NCBI GenBank assembly: GCA_017964325.1 | Contig: JAGCSE010000101.1 | Coordinates: forward strand, 1 to 15,860 | Direction of reading: 5' to 3' | From: Victivallales bacterium | GTDB lineage: Bacteria; Verrucomicrobiota; Lentisphaeria; Oligosphaerales; Oligosphaeraceae | DNA: 15,860 nt | Part shown: positions 6,764 through 14,092 of the stretch, one piece after another | Numbering within the stretch: the stretch's first letter is position 1 | How the letters are laid out: every line of letters starts with the position of its first letter | Translations under genes and position numbers: made by a program | Notes under the pieces: generated by a model | The model's input: the letters and a program-made list of their open reading frames with translations, nothing else | Database searches by the model: none | What the model was told of the DNA's origin: nothing

Positions 6764-8656
6764 CTAATCTATTTCCTCCCTAAACGCCTTCTCCACTGCC
6801 TTCGCCGCAGGTTTGTCGTTTAAATCAAAATCGATCAGGCTTGTGTTCGCAGGGCATGGGAAGCAGTCGTGCCCCATCCAGATGATGATGCCGCCGCAGG
6901 ACGGGAAGCGTTTCTTGCAGGAGCGGATGGCGTATGACAACGCCTCCGCCTGGCGTTTTTGGCTCCAGGCGACATATTCCTCCACGCTTGCAGCCGCGCG
7001 GCCGTCATGATCCGCCTTGAAGACGTGTTCCTCCCGCCACCATGTCGTCGGATTGCTCCAAATCGGAGCCTCGCCTACTGGCATAACCGGTTCATTTCCA
7101 GCATATTTTCGAATGATATCCGCACTGGCCGCGCCTGGAGCTCCAACCTCCGAACGGAACAACGCGTCGTCGCCGTCCCAATACGGCTGCCAGTTGTCTT
7201 CCAAACGTCCGACAGGCTGCCAGGGGCCATGCACGTCGTGGTGGATTCCTTTGCCGTAATCCTTAGCATCCGCATTTTCAGATGCTCCCGACGACGATGC
7301 AGGAAGCCATGCGCGACCGCCATCCAGTTCTGTAACAACCTCCTTCAGAACAGCCAAGACGGGTTCAGTGCCATCGCATACATGATGCTGCTCCCAGAAC
7401 AGTTCATTGCCGCCGCACCAAATCGCCAAACATGGATTCGACGACAACGTAGCAACATATTCCTCTGCAATCAGCCGTGCTTCCTTCAGGACTTCCGGAT
7501 TGTCCGGCGGAATATTGTCGATGCCGGAGCTTGACAGCGGAAATTCCTGCCACACAAGAATTCCCGCCTCATCGCATAGATCATAGAACAAATTGCATTC
7601 GCGCGATGCCCCGCCCCATACACGCAAGATGTTCACACCCATCTTCTTGTACCGGTTGATGAGCGTCCTGTAACGGTTTTCGTCAAAATCCGCGTAATTC
7701 GGAAGGACGGGCGTCCAATTGACGCCTTGCAGAAACAGCGGCTCGCCGTTGACGGAATATACCCACGGCAACGCGTCCGCAGGCGCGTTCGGGGCCGCGT
7801 CGCGACGAATCGTGCGGAAGCCGATCCGCCTGAACAGGGGATCCGCGCCTGGCGCATACAAACGTAGTTCATAAAGCTTCGCCTCGCCGCGCCCATTGGG
7901 CTGCCAAAGTTGCATTCCCTTGACAGAAAACGTCTTGCCACGTTTCAGTGTTTCAAGCGGTTCATCCATGGATTTCCAGACGACGGTGTCGCCGTCAAAT
8001 ATATAAATATCAACGGTCTGCGACGGCAGATTCCAGCCCCGCAACCGGATGGTCAGCGAATCCGCCGTCGTGTCGCAACCGACAAGTTCCAATCGCGGTT
8101 CGGACACCGTCCGCAAAAACACATTTCCCGCGATGCCCGCCTGCACGATTCGCGGACACCAATCCCACTGATAGTAGAAACGCGGCTTTGTCATGCCGAT
8201 GCGGCTTGTCCAGCCAATCTGGCCCTGCCAGTCCGGTGGCAACGCCAAAACGATTTCCAGCAAATGGCGACCATTTTTCTCTGGAAGTTTCACGCAATGA
8301 GTACGATGCGCTCCTGAAAATTCGCCGGTGATTTGTCCGTCCAACAGCACCCAACCTGCGGCATCCGGTCGTTCAATGACGATTTCGCAAGGTTCATCTG
8401 GCAGTTCGACATCAGTCGAATACATCCAATGACGATTCTCAACCCATTCGCAATCACGTGCTTGGAAACCGACGTTCCAATCCGGCAGCAGCCCCGCCTT
8501 CCGCAATGCCAACTGCACAGAGCCAGGCACGATTCCTTCCACGCCGCGAATGCAGGCCTGATGGTCGTTGCCTTCAGCCCCACGCGGCGCCCACTGCCAT
8601 ACAAACGGCATCCATCCCGTCAGACGCCATGGATGATAATTTAAACACTTTTCCAT
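6764..8656 (-). CDS. GH2 beta-mannosidase-type glycoside hydrolase, cytoplasmic
   Basis: A 630-residue glycoside hydrolase family 2 enzyme expected to release terminal beta-mannose (or a similar sugar) from oligosaccharides. The order is: N-terminal sugar-binding beta-sandwich (about 1-185, with GIVPGSVQLALRKAGLLPDW and ENRHWMYSTDVELP), an immunoglobulin-like domain (about 186-285), then the TIM barrel (about 295-630). LRVWGGASRECNLFYDLCDE (344-363), AIWCGGNELFW with acid/base E418, and FRSEVGAPG with the likely nucleophile E503 are all present. At 630 residues it lacks the extra C-terminal domains of typical 800-900-residue beta-mannosidases. There is no signal peptide, so it acts inside the cell. 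Only a weak AGGT precedes the ATG. It is divergent from the flavoprotein at 8879 and convergent with tolB. Family is secure; mannose specificity is inferred from motif style. Confidence 0.9.
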   Translation of the reverse strand: MEKCLNYHPWRLTGWMPFVWQWAPRGAEGNDHQACIRGVEGIVPGSVQLALRKAGLLPDWNVGFQARDCEWVENRHWMYSTDVELPDEPCEIVIERPDAAGWVLLDGQITGEFSGAHRTHCVKLPEKNGRHLLEIVLALPPDWQGQIGWTSRIGMTKPRFYYQWDWCPRIVQAGIAGNVFLRTVSEPRLELVGCDTTADSLTIRLRGWNLPSQTVDIYIFDGDTVVWKSMDEPLETLKRGKTFSVKGMQLWQPNGRGEAKLYELRLYAPGADPLFRRIGFRTIRRDAAPNAPADALPWVYSVNGEPLFLQGVNWTPVLPNYADFDENRYRTLINRYKKMGVNILRVWGGASRECNLFYDLCDEAGILVWQEFPLSSSGIDNIPPDNPEVLKEARLIAEEYVATLSSNPCLAIWCGGNELFWEQHHVCDGTEPVLAVLKEVVTELDGGRAWLPASSSGASENADAKDYGKGIHHDVHGPWQPVGRLEDNWQPYWDGDDALFRSEVGAPGAASADIIRKYAGNEPVMPVGEAPIWSNPTTWWREEHVFKADHDGRAAASVEEYVAWSQKRQAEALSYAIRSCKKRFPSCGGIIIWMGHDCFPCPANTSLIDFDLNDKPAAKAVEKAFREEID

Positions 8657-8676
8657 ATTCTACCTAAATATATTTC

Positions 8677-8698
8677 TCACGAAAACACAGTTGCCAAT
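8677..8698 (+). repeat. Shared upstream element, copy 2
   Basis: TCACGAAAACACA then GTTGCCAAT, 21 bases upstream of the GH2 start codon but on the opposite strand. It matches the element directly upstream of the other glycoside hydrolase (4361-4381) at 19 of 22 aligned columns. Four bases later an ATG at 8703 opens an ORF of only seven sense codons, which could be a leader peptide or the decayed start of a lost gene copy. Confidence 0.45.
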
Positions 8699-8712
8699 GC
8701 TCATGGCTTTTC

Positions 8713-8773
8713 ACTGGGACAACTGAGATTTATGGAAAAAAAAACTTGTCGCATTTGTCCCGTCTGTCTCAGT
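8713..8773. repeat. Oppositely oriented arrays of a degenerate 9-bp repeat
   Basis: On the plus strand three 9-mers stand head to tail: TGTCGCATT (8747-8755), TGTCCCGTC (8756-8764) and TGTCTCAGT (8765-8773). On the minus strand two units of the same kind occupy 8713-8730: TGTCCCAGT (8713-8721) and AATCTCAGT (8722-8730). A spacer with nine consecutive A (8736-8744) separates the arrays. Unit 8713-8721 can pair along all nine bases with 8765-8773, with one G-U, to form a long-loop hairpin. The block lies between the divergent GH2 and flavoprotein genes and does not have terminator geometry. Confidence 0.6.
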
Positions 8774-8878
8774 TCGGCACTTTCTTAATCTATCACCGCC
8801 TTTTGATTTCGCACAACCAATTTTGGAGATATATTAAACGATGCAACCAAATCCATAAAAAACATTCTTTTCAAGATC

Positions 8879-10900
8879 ATGCACACCTCCACCATTTCCA
8901 TTCCACTTCCAGGCGGACAGACAATTGAATGCCCACTCGTTTCGCTGAATACCGTCATCGTCGGCGCAGGAGCCGCCGGCCTCAAATGCGCCCTCCGTTT
9001 GCAGGAACTTGGCATGAAAGATGTCGCCGTCATCGTAGATAGGCTCGGCAACGGAACTTCAAACAATTCTGGTTCAGACAAGCAGACATACTACAAGCTC
9101 GGAATTTTCGGAAACGAACCAGACAGCCCCATGGATTTCGCCAAATCCCTCTTCCAAGGCGGCATGATGCACGGCGATACCGCCTACGTCGAAGCCCTCG
9201 GCTCGGCTCCGGCCTTCTTCGATCTCTGCCGCATCGGCGTCCCGTTTCCGCATAATTCCTTCGGAGCATACGTCGGATACAAGACCGACCATGATCCGCG
9301 CCAACGCGCAACATCCGCTGGCCCAAAGACTTCTCAATATATGTTCCAATGTCTTCTCAAGGAAGTACAACGGCATGGCACCGCCATTTTCGACCACCAT
9401 ACCGCCATCGCCATCTTGACGGACAAACCAAAGGACGGCCCTAAACGCGCCATCGGCATCATCTGCCTCAACAAAAACGACTTCTGGAAACCAAACTATG
9501 GACTCACAGTCTTCAACGCGACAAATGTCGTCCTTGCAACTGGCGGACCAGGCGAACTTTACAAAATCTCCGTCTGGCCGCACGGCCAAGTCGGTTCCCA
9601 TGGAATCGCCTTCAAGGCGGGAGCTGCGGGAAACAATCTCACGGAGCTCCAGTTCGGGCTCGCATCCACGAAATTCCGCTGGAACCTTTCGGGCACCTAC
9701 CAGCAGGTAATTCCAGATTATTTTTCAACGGATGCCGACGGCATTTCAAACAAACGCCATTTCCTCCATGATTATTTCGATGACATGTCGTCCATGGCCA
9801 CCAACATCTTCCTCAAAGGCTACCAGTGGCCGTTCCATGCCGCCCGCCTCCAAAACGGCGGTTCTTCCATCATCGACATCGCCGTCCATCGTGAAATCGC
9901 CGCAGGCCGCCGCGTCTTCATCGACTTTATGCGCAATCCCACGCCCTCCCCTGGCATGGAGCCATTCTCCATTGATATCCTTCGCGACGAGGCAAAGCAG
10001 TACCTCCTGAAATCTGGAGCCACACAAGCCACGCCATACGAACGCCTTAAATTCATGAATCCACAAAGCATCGAGCTTTACGCCGAACATGGAATCGACC
10101 TCCGCCAACCACTTGAAACTGCGGTCTGCGCACAACATTGCAACGGCGGCCTATCCGTCGATTTGTGGTGGGAATCCAATCTCCGCCATCTTTTCCCAAT
10201 CGGCGAAGTCTGCGGCACACACGGTGTTCGCCCTGGCGGCAGCGCCCTCAACGCCACGCAAGTCGGAGCCGTGCGCGCCGCACAGCGCATCGCAAACGTC
10301 TATTTCCAACCGCCGCTTTCGACGGAACGGTTCACCGAAGCCGCCGCCACGCAGATTGCCGAGCAGCATGAATTCCATCGTAACTGCCTATCACCCAAGG
10401 AAGATGCGCTCAACGCAAAGGAAGTCCGCCCACAAATCCAGCAACGCATGACGGACAGCCACGCTTTCATCCGCTCTCTCGACGGAGCATCCCGCGCCCT
10501 CCGCGAAGCCAAGCAATTGATGCGAGACATCGAACTTCTCGGCATCCGCGCCGCATCGCCGCAGGAATTGCCTCGAATCGATGAAGACCGCGCACTCGCG
10601 CTCACATCCGTTGCTTTCCTGTCAGCACTCGTCACCTACATCGAACAAGGCGGCGGCAGTCGCGGCGCGTATATGATACTTGACGAAAATGGCTCTCTCG
10701 CAGTGACTTCCAAACAAGGTACGGACCTACGCCACCGTCCTGAAAACATGGACAAACGAAACGAAATCCTCCAAGTCCAGCTCAAAAACGGCTCCATCAG
10801 CGATTTCAACGTCACTCCCACCACCGTCCGACCACTTCCCAAAGATGACTCATGGTTCGAGACGACATGGGCCGACTGGAACAACAACAAGATTTTCTAG
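8879..10900 (+). CDS. FAD-dependent oxidoreductase of the fumarate reductase/succinate dehydrogenase flavoprotein family
   Basis: A 673-residue flavoprotein. The Rossmann FAD-binding motif VIVGAGAAGLKCALRL is at 26-41. SDKQTYYK (66-73) and YKTDHDPRQRATSAGP (134-149) follow, then the second dinucleotide-binding signature NVVLATGGPGELY (216-228). A C-terminal FAD segment reads LFPIGEVCGTHGVRPGGSALNATQVG (438-463, written here in its key part). This places it in the FAD_binding_2 superfamily with aspartate oxidase and fumarate reductase, but it forms its own subgroup with conserved SDKQTYYK and TDHDP blocks and a long C-terminal helical region (about 480-600). There is no signal peptide and no twin-arginine motif, so it is probably soluble and cytoplasmic. 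Partner iron-sulfur and membrane subunits are absent nearby. It is divergent from the GH2 gene, which hints at a link to sugar or glycoside metabolism. Substrate unknown. No SD precedes the ATG. Confidence 0.8.
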   Translation: MHTSTISIPLPGGQTIECPLVSLNTVIVGAGAAGLKCALRLQELGMKDVAVIVDRLGNGTSNNSGSDKQTYYKLGIFGNEPDSPMDFAKSLFQGGMMHGDTAYVEALGSAPAFFDLCRIGVPFPHNSFGAYVGYKTDHDPRQRATSAGPKTSQYMFQCLLKEVQRHGTAIFDHHTAIAILTDKPKDGPKRAIGIICLNKNDFWKPNYGLTVFNATNVVLATGGPGELYKISVWPHGQVGSHGIAFKAGAAGNNLTELQFGLASTKFRWNLSGTYQQVIPDYFSTDADGISNKRHFLHDYFDDMSSMATNIFLKGYQWPFHAARLQNGGSSIIDIAVHREIAAGRRVFIDFMRNPTPSPGMEPFSIDILRDEAKQYLLKSGATQATPYERLKFMNPQSIELYAEHGIDLRQPLETAVCAQHCNGGLSVDLWWESNLRHLFPIGEVCGTHGVRPGGSALNATQVGAVRAAQRIANVYFQPPLSTERFTEAAATQIAEQHEFHRNCLSPKEDALNAKEVRPQIQQRMTDSHAFIRSLDGASRALREAKQLMRDIELLGIRAASPQELPRIDEDRALALTSVAFLSALVTYIEQGGGSRGAYMILDENGSLAVTSKQGTDLRHRPENMDKRNEILQVQLKNGSISDFNVTPTTVRPLPKDDSWFETTWADWNNNKIF

Positions 10901-11050
10901 TCTAAATGGATGTTCGTTCAGTACATTCCAACCCAACCGAAATAGCCAATATCAACCGCTTTTATTCGTTTTATATCATGACCGCTCGTCATTGACAACG
11001 GCCATTCACCCATTACATCAACTGTTAACCATAAAACATTGCAAGTTACT
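10901..11050 (+). promoter_or_regulatory. Intergenic region with possible promoter for the ligase-like gene
   Basis: A consensus TTGACA -35 hexamer lies at 10992-10997. The best -10 candidates, TTACAT at 11013-11018 or TACATC at 11014-11019, are poor and give 15-16 base spacers. The leader ends AAAACATTGCAA (11034-11045), followed by the ATG at 11051, an A-rich non-SD context. No terminator hairpin for the preceding flavoprotein gene was seen. Confidence 0.3.
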
Positions 11051-13273
11051 ATGTCAGAACAGGGAAACACAAACCTCGACCATACGTCATCTCCGCTGAA
11101 ATCAACAGAACAGAACGAAGGCGACCTCACGACGCTCCATACGGAAGCGGATCTGATTGCCCAAATCTCCAGACCAAGCGACAATTTCCAGCCGCCAGAT
11201 GACGAAGACCCGCTGGAAGCCGAAAAGGCACGCCAAGTCCCGCTCTGGCTCAACATCATCTGCTTCATCGCCATCCTCACGATGGCGGGACAGATAAAAC
11301 TGCCGATACTCGGAGGCTTCCTCGCCATTGCCGACCTTGGTTTCCTAGCTGCCTTCATCTCCATCATCGCACATCTTTTCATCAGCAAGAAGACCATCCA
11401 CATCCCATGGATGGCTCCCGCCGCCATCGCCGTCTTCGCCATCGCCAACGTCTTCGCAAAGTCAGGCCTCAACGGCGGCCTCGAAACAGCCCAACTCGCA
11501 GAACAACTGTTCGGCGGACTCATCCTCTTCGCATTCATGACGGAATATGCTCCAGGTACGACACTTATCGCCGTTACGACCGCCTTGCTCATCAACCTCG
11601 TCGTCGCAGGAATCCAATATTATTTATATGGTTATTACATGACCATCGCCCCTGCGGACATCAAGGCGTTGTCATGGGGCATCGGTCCCGCCATGACGGG
11701 CCTTTTCCGCAGCCGCATGGCTTTCAGCTTCTTCATAGCCGCCTCCCTCGCATGGTGCATTCCACAATGGCTCGCTGGACCTGACAAATACTCCACCCGC
11801 AACATAAACATTCTTGGTATCGTCTTTGCCATACTCGTCATCGCCCTATTCTTCATTCCTAATGCGCAAATGCTTATCATCGCCATCATTGTGACGTTCA
11901 TCGCCACATCCTACATCTCATCCCGCGCAAGTATCGCCGCCATCGCCGCCGCCATCGTCGCTCTTTTCATCCTTTTCGCGATTCCAGACCCGCTGCCGAA
12001 AGCCACGTTCCTCAGCACCATCTCCCCCTTGAAAGGCGCAGATTACGTTGCGGACGCCACTATTCTTTTCAACCGCAAAACTCCCGCAGAGCCGCAGGAC
12101 GTTTCTGAAGTCGCCCATGAACTCAAATCCTGCCACTACGATTTCTTCGCCGCCCTGCGCATGGCAAGCCGTCGCCCATGGTACGGAGTCGGCTCAGGCA
12201 AATACCAGACCAACATCCGCCGCTGCTACCAACCCGACCTCCCGTCACCGCCTGGAGTCAACGACATCGAAACCGACACACAAGCCGCATGGGGCATCCT
12301 CCCCGCGACCGTCGGCTTCCCAGCCGCCGCAGTTTTCGCACTGCTCCTCCTGACAGCTTTCGGAGCCAATTTCAGACGTTCCGAAACATCAACCTTGAAC
12401 TACGGCGCCGCATTGGCCATCGCCGTCTTCTTCATAGGAATGTTCATCTCCGATCCGCTGACACGCGGTCTCGGCTGGTTCCTCGCGCTCGCCATCGCTT
12501 CCTCCACCCTTCCACGCCCTGACGCGCCTTGCGAATGCGGCAAGATTGATTTCAACAAAATCATCGGCATCGGCGTCGTTTTAGGCATCTTGACCATTGC
12601 CGTTGCCTGCCGCAAGTCAAACGCAGACCCGCTTGCTGAAGCCCCCGTCGTTAAGCCTGAAACTCCCGCAGTGGCAACTCCTGCCGAAACAGCCCCCGCC
12701 GTCAAACCAACCGAAACTCCCGCAATCGCACAATCCCAATCAACCGAACAACCTGCGACTCAAATGCCTGAGCAACAACCTGCTGCCGAAAAGCCGTTTA
12801 CGCCTTCCGACAATGAATTGCTGAAAGTCTTAAACGCCTCTGTCGCAACGCAAATCACCGCGCCGATGGAAAAGGCCGAAGAAGCCGATGCGCCTGACGG
12901 CACGATTCTCGTCATTCCAGACGGCAAAGGCGTTCCTCCGCAAGGCAAGCAACCTGAGCTTGAATACGGCGGCTGTGTCTTCGAGTTCGAGACGACAGAA
13001 GATTTCAACGCGGAAATCTGGCTGAACGTCGTATGGGACGGTTCCTGCGGCAACACCATCGACATTCGTGTCGATGATGAAAAGAAATCTGTAACCGTCG
13101 GTAACGACGGAACATACAATGTATGGCACTGGATGAAATCCCCCAAGTCCTACAAGCTCCGCACAGGAAAGCATAAGCTGTACATCCTCAACCGCGAAGA
13201 CGGCATCAAATTCGCACAGGCCTTCATCACCAACGACAAGAACCTTGTCCCACAAGGTTTTGAAGAAGAATAA
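11051..13273 (+). CDS. O-antigen ligase/polymerase-like membrane protein with C-terminal carbohydrate-binding-like domain
   Basis: A 740-residue protein. After a charged N-terminal cytoplasmic stretch (1-62) come about twelve hydrophobic segments between 67 and 519. A periplasmic loop (about 315-415) holds RPWYGVGSGKYQTNIRRCY, then DTQAAWGILPATVGFPAAAV, the pattern of the Wzy/WaaL (O-antigen ligase) family. These enzymes join or polymerise lipid-linked glycans on the outer face of the inner membrane. A Pro/Ala/Thr/Glu-rich linker (about 525-585) leads to a beta-sandwich-like domain (about 615-735) with WLNVVWDGSCGNTIDIRVD and TGKHKLYILNREDGIKFAQA, which resembles carbohydrate-binding modules. 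The topology should put this domain in the periplasm. The ATG at 11051 is preferred over the in-frame TTG at 11039; neither has an SD. The next gene follows after 18 bases. The ligase role is inferred from the loop motif and topology; sequence alone does not fix ligase versus polymerase. Confidence 0.65.
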   Translation: MSEQGNTNLDHTSSPLKSTEQNEGDLTTLHTEADLIAQISRPSDNFQPPDDEDPLEAEKARQVPLWLNIICFIAILTMAGQIKLPILGGFLAIADLGFLAAFISIIAHLFISKKTIHIPWMAPAAIAVFAIANVFAKSGLNGGLETAQLAEQLFGGLILFAFMTEYAPGTTLIAVTTALLINLVVAGIQYYLYGYYMTIAPADIKALSWGIGPAMTGLFRSRMAFSFFIAASLAWCIPQWLAGPDKYSTRNINILGIVFAILVIALFFIPNAQMLIIAIIVTFIATSYISSRASIAAIAAAIVALFILFAIPDPLPKATFLSTISPLKGADYVADATILFNRKTPAEPQDVSEVAHELKSCHYDFFAALRMASRRPWYGVGSGKYQTNIRRCYQPDLPSPPGVNDIETDTQAAWGILPATVGFPAAAVFALLLLTAFGANFRRSETSTLNYGAALAIAVFFIGMFISDPLTRGLGWFLALAIASSTLPRPDAPCECGKIDFNKIIGIGVVLGILTIAVACRKSNADPLAEAPVVKPETPAVATPAETAPAVKPTETPAIAQSQSTEQPATQMPEQQPAAEKPFTPSDNELLKVLNASVATQITAPMEKAEEADAPDGTILVIPDGKGVPPQGKQPELEYGGCVFEFETTEDFNAEIWLNVVWDGSCGNTIDIRVDDEKKSVTVGNDGTYNVWHWMKSPKSYKLRTGKHKLYILNREDGIKFAQAFITNDKNLVPQGFEEE

Positions 13274-13291
13274 CCTACGGAGTCATCAAAC

Positions 13292-14020
13292 GTGAAAAAA
13301 CTGCTTTTCATCACCGTTTTGGCCATCGCCGTGTTCTCCGTTCATGCGGAAGATGCAGCTGAAGAAAAGGCTCCTGACCTAGACAAAATTCCGCCGCAGG
13401 AGTTTCTCGAAATCGTCCGTGAGCCGTTGCGGACAGATGCCTGGGGCGAAATCACAGGTCGTGTCACGTATGCAAAAGAGAAATCGAATATGCTGAAAGG
13501 CACGATCCGCGTCCGTATCACGTTCGCTTCCAGTTCCATGCACGCACAGATTGTCCTCAACGACAAAAATGTCTATGCCATGGAGCAAAAGAATACGGAA
13601 GACACGAAAAAAACGGCCATCACGCTCGACCTTCCCGAAAAGGAGGAAAAGCCTGGTCTTTTCGACTTTGGCATTGAGCCAGAAGACCTTACGTTTGCTT
13701 TCATCTACTGGGATTTCATCGAAGAACTGCCCCGCAGCGAAAGTCGTATGCGTGATTGCCGCGTCATGAAACTCGCCGATCCGACGGGCAAAGGCGGCCA
13801 TGTACTCGTTTGGTTCAACACGAAATATGGCTTCCCGCTTGAAGCCCGCTGGTTTGAAAAAGGAGCCCTCGCCCCATGGCGAACGCTCCAATTGAAAGGC
13901 GCGAAGAAGCACGCCAACGGCCTTTGGTTTGTCAAGGAAATGCGACTTGAAGGCGCAGACAAGAAATGGAAAACGCAGGTCAAATTCGACCACGCCGAAA
14001 TCAACGCAGTAGGTGATTGA
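13292..14020 (+). CDS. Secreted LolA-like (outer membrane lipoprotein-sorting type) protein
   Basis: A 242-residue periplasmic protein with signal peptide MKKLLFITVLAIAVFSVHA (1-19). After an acidic stretch, residues 45-235 are beta-rich. The C-terminal part EDLTFAFIYWDFIEELPRSE (131-150), then CRVMKLADP, VLVWFNTKYGFPLEARWFEK (171-190), RTLQLKGAKK, LWFVKEMRLEG and WKTQVKFDHAEIN follow the pattern of the LolA-like lipoprotein-sorting family found in Verrucomicrobiota-type genomes. Such proteins have the half-barrel fold that holds lipid acyl chains, but a sorting role for this branch is unproven. The start is GTG at 13292, with GGAG nine bases upstream (13279-13282). The 18-base gap to the ligase-like gene suggests one operon and an envelope-glycan or lipid context. 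No terminator is visible in the 72 bases after it; 14021-14092 has only a weak inverted repeat (14047-14053/14078-14084). Confidence 0.7.
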   Translation: MKKLLFITVLAIAVFSVHAEDAAEEKAPDLDKIPPQEFLEIVREPLRTDAWGEITGRVTYAKEKSNMLKGTIRVRITFASSSMHAQIVLNDKNVYAMEQKNTEDTKKTAITLDLPEKEEKPGLFDFGIEPEDLTFAFIYWDFIEELPRSESRMRDCRVMKLADPTGKGGHVLVWFNTKYGFPLEARWFEKGALAPWRTLQLKGAKKHANGLWFVKEMRLEGADKKWKTQVKFDHAEINAVGD

Positions 14021-14092
14021 TTTTTCTCTGCAATGGCGCGGAAGGGGCGCATTTCTCTGTGCGACATTACATTGTGCAATGCGCAATCATCG

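Noticed and set aside
8746..8928. 60-codon plus-strand ORF before the flavoprotein gene
   Set aside because: It overlaps the 9-bp repeat array and the start of the flavoprotein gene in another frame, and the product is His/Ser-rich without any motif.
11039..11050. TTG at 11039 as start of the ligase-like gene
   Set aside because: An ATG four codons later (11051) is the more usual start codon, and nothing upstream favours TTG.
14021..14092. Possible terminator between the convergent LolA-like and barrel-protein genes
   Set aside because: Only a 7-bp inverted repeat with a 24-base loop (14047-14053/14078-14084) and no following T run.
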